Shown here piece after piece: positions 30,597 through 32,959 of a stretch of 32,959 nt of DNA (position 1 is its first letter; every line of letters begins with the position of its first letter). Under the pieces are notes generated by a model. It ran no database searches and was not told the origin of the DNA. It saw only the letters and a list, made by a program, of their open reading frames with translations. The DNA lies in contig JAILES010000120.1 in assembly GCA_024687205.1 (NCBI GenBank), positions 1 to 32,959 on the forward strand. The letters are read 5' to 3'. Source of the DNA: Lachnospiraceae bacterium (lineage in GTDB: Bacteria > Bacillota > Clostridia > Lachnospirales > Lachnospiraceae). The position numbers and the translations under genes were made by a program.

Positions 30597-32645
30597 TTGG
30601 AATTATCGGACGGCATCACAAGCGTTAAAGGAATAGGCGATAAGAGCGCAGCTTTGTTTTACAAAGCCGGCATATATACGATAGGGGATCTTTTGGGATA
30701 TTTTCCTTCATCCTATTCCCGCATAAGTCCCGTAAAAAAAATAAGTGAGATAAAAACGGACGGAAGAGTGACCGTTAATGTAAGAGTGCAGACCAAAGCT
30801 GCACTCTTTCGCGTTGGCGGCAAAAATATCTTGAGATTTAAAGTTTCCGATGACAGCGGAGTACTGAGTGTTTCCATCTTTAACATGCCTTATCTCAAAA
30901 ACAGCATAATACCCGGCAAAAACGTAGTGCTCAACGGTATGTGCAGTTATAAGAAGAACGGATGGCAGTTAAGCCAGCCCCGCTTTATGACTGAAGAAGA
31001 ATACAATGAAGAGGCCGGAAGGCTTAAGGCGGTATACCCGCTGCATGGGAACCTGACGGCATCAAAGCTTTCTAAAGCAATCTCAGAGACCATTTCCCTT
31101 GCGGATAAGACCGAAGAATATCTGCCTGAAGAAGTACTTGCCTCGGAAGGTCTGATAAGCAGGGCGGCGGCCATCAGGAATATCCATATGCCGCTTGATC
31201 AGGAAGACATAGACAGAGCCAGGAGAAGGCTGGCCTTTGATGAGATCTTCCTCTTCCTTTCAAAGATACAGCTGCTGAAAGAAAAAGAAGAAAAGGAAAA
31301 GACCGATGCGGTGGCTGATGAAAGTCCCCGAAGCGATAAGCTGATAAAGAGTCTTCCTTATGAACTTACCGGTGCACAGAAGAGAGCAGTGGAAGATATC
31401 GGCAGGGATCTTAAATCCGGATACTGTATGAACAGGCTGCTGCAGGGAGATGTGGGCTGCGGCAAGACTGCGGTGGCTTTTATCTCGGCCATGAAAATGA
31501 TCGATGCCGGTTATCAGGCCGCGATAATGGCGCCTACCGAGGTGCTGGCAAGACAGCATTATAACGACATCTGCAGGATGAATGAGGAATACGGACTTGA
31601 TGTTCATCCGGTACTGATAAGCGGTGCGCTGAAAGCAGCGGAAAAAAGGGAAGCTTATAAGAAGACTGCCGAAGGCAGCGCGGATATCATTATCGGAACA
31701 CATGCACTTATACAGGAAAAGCTGGAATATAAAAAGCTCAGCCTTGTGGTTACGGATGAACAGCACCGTTTCGGAGTCAGACAGCGTCTGACTTTCGGTG
31801 AAAAAGGCATGCATCCTCATGTGCTGGTAATGTCGGCAACTCCCATACCAAGGACACTGGGGCTGATACTGTACGGAGATCTTGATGTAAGCATCATCGA
31901 TGAACTTCCTGCCAGACGTCTTCCTATCAAAAACACGGTACTTGATACAAGCTGGAGGCCGAAGCTGTACAGCTTTATCCTCAAACGTATCAGTGAAGGA
32001 AGACAGGCGTATATCATTTGTCCGATGGTTGAGGAGAATGATGAGCTGGACGGAGTTGAGGATGTGGAAAACTACTCGGAGAAGCTTAGGGAAACACTGC
32101 CTTCAAACATAAGGATTGATACCCTTCACGGCAGGATGAAGGATGAAGATAAAAGAAAGGTTATGGAAGCTTTTTCCAAAGGCGAAACTGATATACTGGT
32201 ATCAACGACCGTTGTGGAGGTCGGTGTCAATGTTCCCAATGCTACGGTAATGATGATAGAGAATGCAGAAAGATTCGGCCTTTCCCAGCTCCATCAGCTC
32301 AGAGGCCGCGTAGGGCGAGGCTCCGAACAGTCTTACTGCATATTTGTCGCGGGAGGCAGCGGGGAGAAAAGCAAAAAGACCTTAGAGCGTCTGGAGATAA
32401 TGTCCAAGACGAATGACGGCTTTAAGATAGCGGAAGAAGACTTAAGACAGCGGGGGCCGGGAGATCTCTTCGGTCTCAGACAGTCGGGAATGCCACTGTT
32501 TAAGATGGCTGACATATATGAAGACAGCGAAGTGATAAAGCGCTGCAGTAATATCATAGTACGGATTTTTAAAGAGGATCCGGCTTACAGGGAAAGAATG
32601 AGCATGATAGCAGGGGATGATCAGGACAGAAATGTGATCATATGA
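30597..32645 (+). CDS. recG: ATP-dependent DNA helicase RecG
   Basis: RecG remodels stalled forks and branched DNA. 682 residues, normal size. The start is TTG 30597 with GGTGGA six bases upstream, two bases after the fakA stop. Seen in order: N-terminal wedge/OB domain ('VKGIGDKSAALFYKAGI', '...NVRVQTKAALFRVGGKN'), Walker A 'GDVGCGKT' (284-291), motif Ia 'MAPTEVLARQHY', 'DEQHRFGVRQR' (motif II), 'SATPIPRTLGL' (III), 'VSTTVVEVGVNVPNAT' and 'QLHQLRGRVGRG' (VI), with the TRG-region wedge at the C-terminus ('DLRQRGPGDLFGLRQSG'). The fakA-recG adjacency is common in Firmicutes. Confidence 0.97.
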   Translation: MELSDGITSVKGIGDKSAALFYKAGIYTIGDLLGYFPSSYSRISPVKKISEIKTDGRVTVNVRVQTKAALFRVGGKNILRFKVSDDSGVLSVSIFNMPYLKNSIIPGKNVVLNGMCSYKKNGWQLSQPRFMTEEEYNEEAGRLKAVYPLHGNLTASKLSKAISETISLADKTEEYLPEEVLASEGLISRAAAIRNIHMPLDQEDIDRARRRLAFDEIFLFLSKIQLLKEKEEKEKTDAVADESPRSDKLIKSLPYELTGAQKRAVEDIGRDLKSGYCMNRLLQGDVGCGKTAVAFISAMKMIDAGYQAAIMAPTEVLARQHYNDICRMNEEYGLDVHPVLISGALKAAEKREAYKKTAEGSADIIIGTHALIQEKLEYKKLSLVVTDEQHRFGVRQRLTFGEKGMHPHVLVMSATPIPRTLGLILYGDLDVSIIDELPARRLPIKNTVLDTSWRPKLYSFILKRISEGRQAYIICPMVEENDELDGVEDVENYSEKLRETLPSNIRIDTLHGRMKDEDKRKVMEAFSKGETDILVSTTVVEVGVNVPNATVMMIENAERFGLSQLHQLRGRVGRGSEQSYCIFVAGGSGEKSKKTLERLEIMSKTNDGFKIAEEDLRQRGPGDLFGLRQSGMPLFKMADIYEDSEVIKRCSNIIVRIFKEDPAYRERMSMIAGDDQDRNVII

Positions 32646-32646
32646 C

Positions 32647-32674
32647 TTGCAAAACGGGATTATTATGTTAATAT
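32647..32674 (+). promoter_or_regulatory. Probable promoter of the last gene
   Basis: TTGCAA (32647-32652) and TAATAT (32669-32674), spacer 16, with TGT before the -10 (extended -10). It lies just after the recG stop. Confidence 0.55.
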
Positions 32675-32708
32675 AAAAGTTGGACCTTTTTATTAGGGAG
32701 GAAAAGAT

Positions 32709-32959
32709 ATGAAAAAGATGTTGAAAATGATGCTGGCGGCAGTATTGTTGGGGATCACCGTTTTTATCGCAGAAGGGGAGTATGCGAGAGCGGAAGAACC
32801 CACAGCGAATCCTACTGCAAGTGTTTATCCTGACGGTTTTGATCCCGTATACTATGCCAACAAGTATCCGGATGTAAAAGCCGTATGCGGTAACGATGCA
32901 GCTCTTCTGTACAGTCATTATACGATGTTCGGAAAGAGTGAGAAGAGATTCAAGAATGC
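32709..32959 (+). CDS. Secreted protein, N-terminal part (3' end outside window)
   Basis: ATG 32709 follows a strong GGGAGG site. The 83 complete visible codons begin with a signal peptide (Lys-rich n-region, hydrophobic 'MLAAVLLGITVFIA', likely cleavage after 'YARA'). A short Pro/Thr linker follows, then 'FDPVYYANKYPDV' and 'LLYSHYTMFGKSEKR'. That pattern (x-Tyr-Tyr-x-x-x-x-Pro-Asp-Val ... His-Tyr-x-x-x-Gly) is a repeat unit often seen at the front of secreted and cell-wall hydrolase-like proteins in Lachnospiraceae. The rest of the protein and its enzymatic identity, if any, lie outside the window. Confidence 0.8.
   Translation, partial: MKKMLKMMLAAVLLGITVFIAEGEYARAEEPTANPTASVYPDGFDPVYYANKYPDVKAVCGNDAALLYSHYTMFGKSEKRFKN

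Overview
The window looks like a chromosomal segment of a Firmicute of the Lachnospiraceae type (rumen or gut Clostridia). This rests on three things: the gene content (MreBCD-PBP2-RodA cassette, Asp23-FakA-RecG cassette, a giant double-activase BadF-like protein, large signal-peptide surface proteins with Ig-like modules), strong AGGAGG-type ribosome sites, and TATAAT-type promoters. The genus call is an inference. No rRNA, tRNA, CRISPR array or intact insertion sequence was seen. Gene density is high, and all but one gene lie on the + strand.

Region by region: (1) 1-886 holds the 3' end of a secreted surface protein, then a scar in which the first 56 codons of a response regulator are joined to the last ~48 codons of what looks like an IS transposase, then a strong hairpin terminator. 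(2) 917-3811 is a divergent NAD-dependent DNA ligase followed by MetA, which has the acetyl-CoA-type residue Glu111. (3) 3885-6978 is a five-gene operon of unknown purpose: a membrane-anchored Tyr/Asp-rich protein, a J-domain protein, a small acidic protein, a HAMP protein with a ruined GGDEF domain, and another acidic protein. It ends in a bidirectional terminator. (4) 7002-11237 (minus) encodes a 1411-residue BadF/HgdC-type activase. It is divergent from a PLP-dependent methionine gamma-lyase family gene across a short intergenic region carrying a near-perfect 27-bp palindrome. (5) 12760-28491 is a long co-directional run with very small gaps: mreB-like, mreC, mreD, mrdA (PBP2 with a ~240-residue insertion), rodA, mgsA, a DacA-like lipoprotein, a 1608-residue surface protein, gpsA, a MoxR-type AAA ATPase and its VWA partner. 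It links cell elongation, peptidoglycan trimming and triose-phosphate/lipid-precursor metabolism. (6) 28500-32645 starts from a perfect consensus promoter and encodes an Asp23 protein, FakA/YloV and RecG. (7) 32709-end is the start of another secreted protein.

The most unusual object is the surface protein at 20631-25457. It combines a signal peptide, an acidic segment, BspA/DUF285-type leucine-rich repeats, a putative papain-like/C39-like cysteine peptidase fold (Cys552, His657, Asp680/Asn682), an array of ten Arg-Cys-Arg-Ala tetrapeptides (20 Arg and 10 Cys in 40 residues), and a long run of Ig-like modules. The array uses five different Arg codons, which argues that the peptide sequence itself is kept. 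Other points of interest are the LigA with several replaced active-site residues, the MreB-like protein with degenerate nucleotide motifs, the Asp-to-Glu change in methylglyoxal synthase, and the J-domain/degenerate-GGDEF operon.
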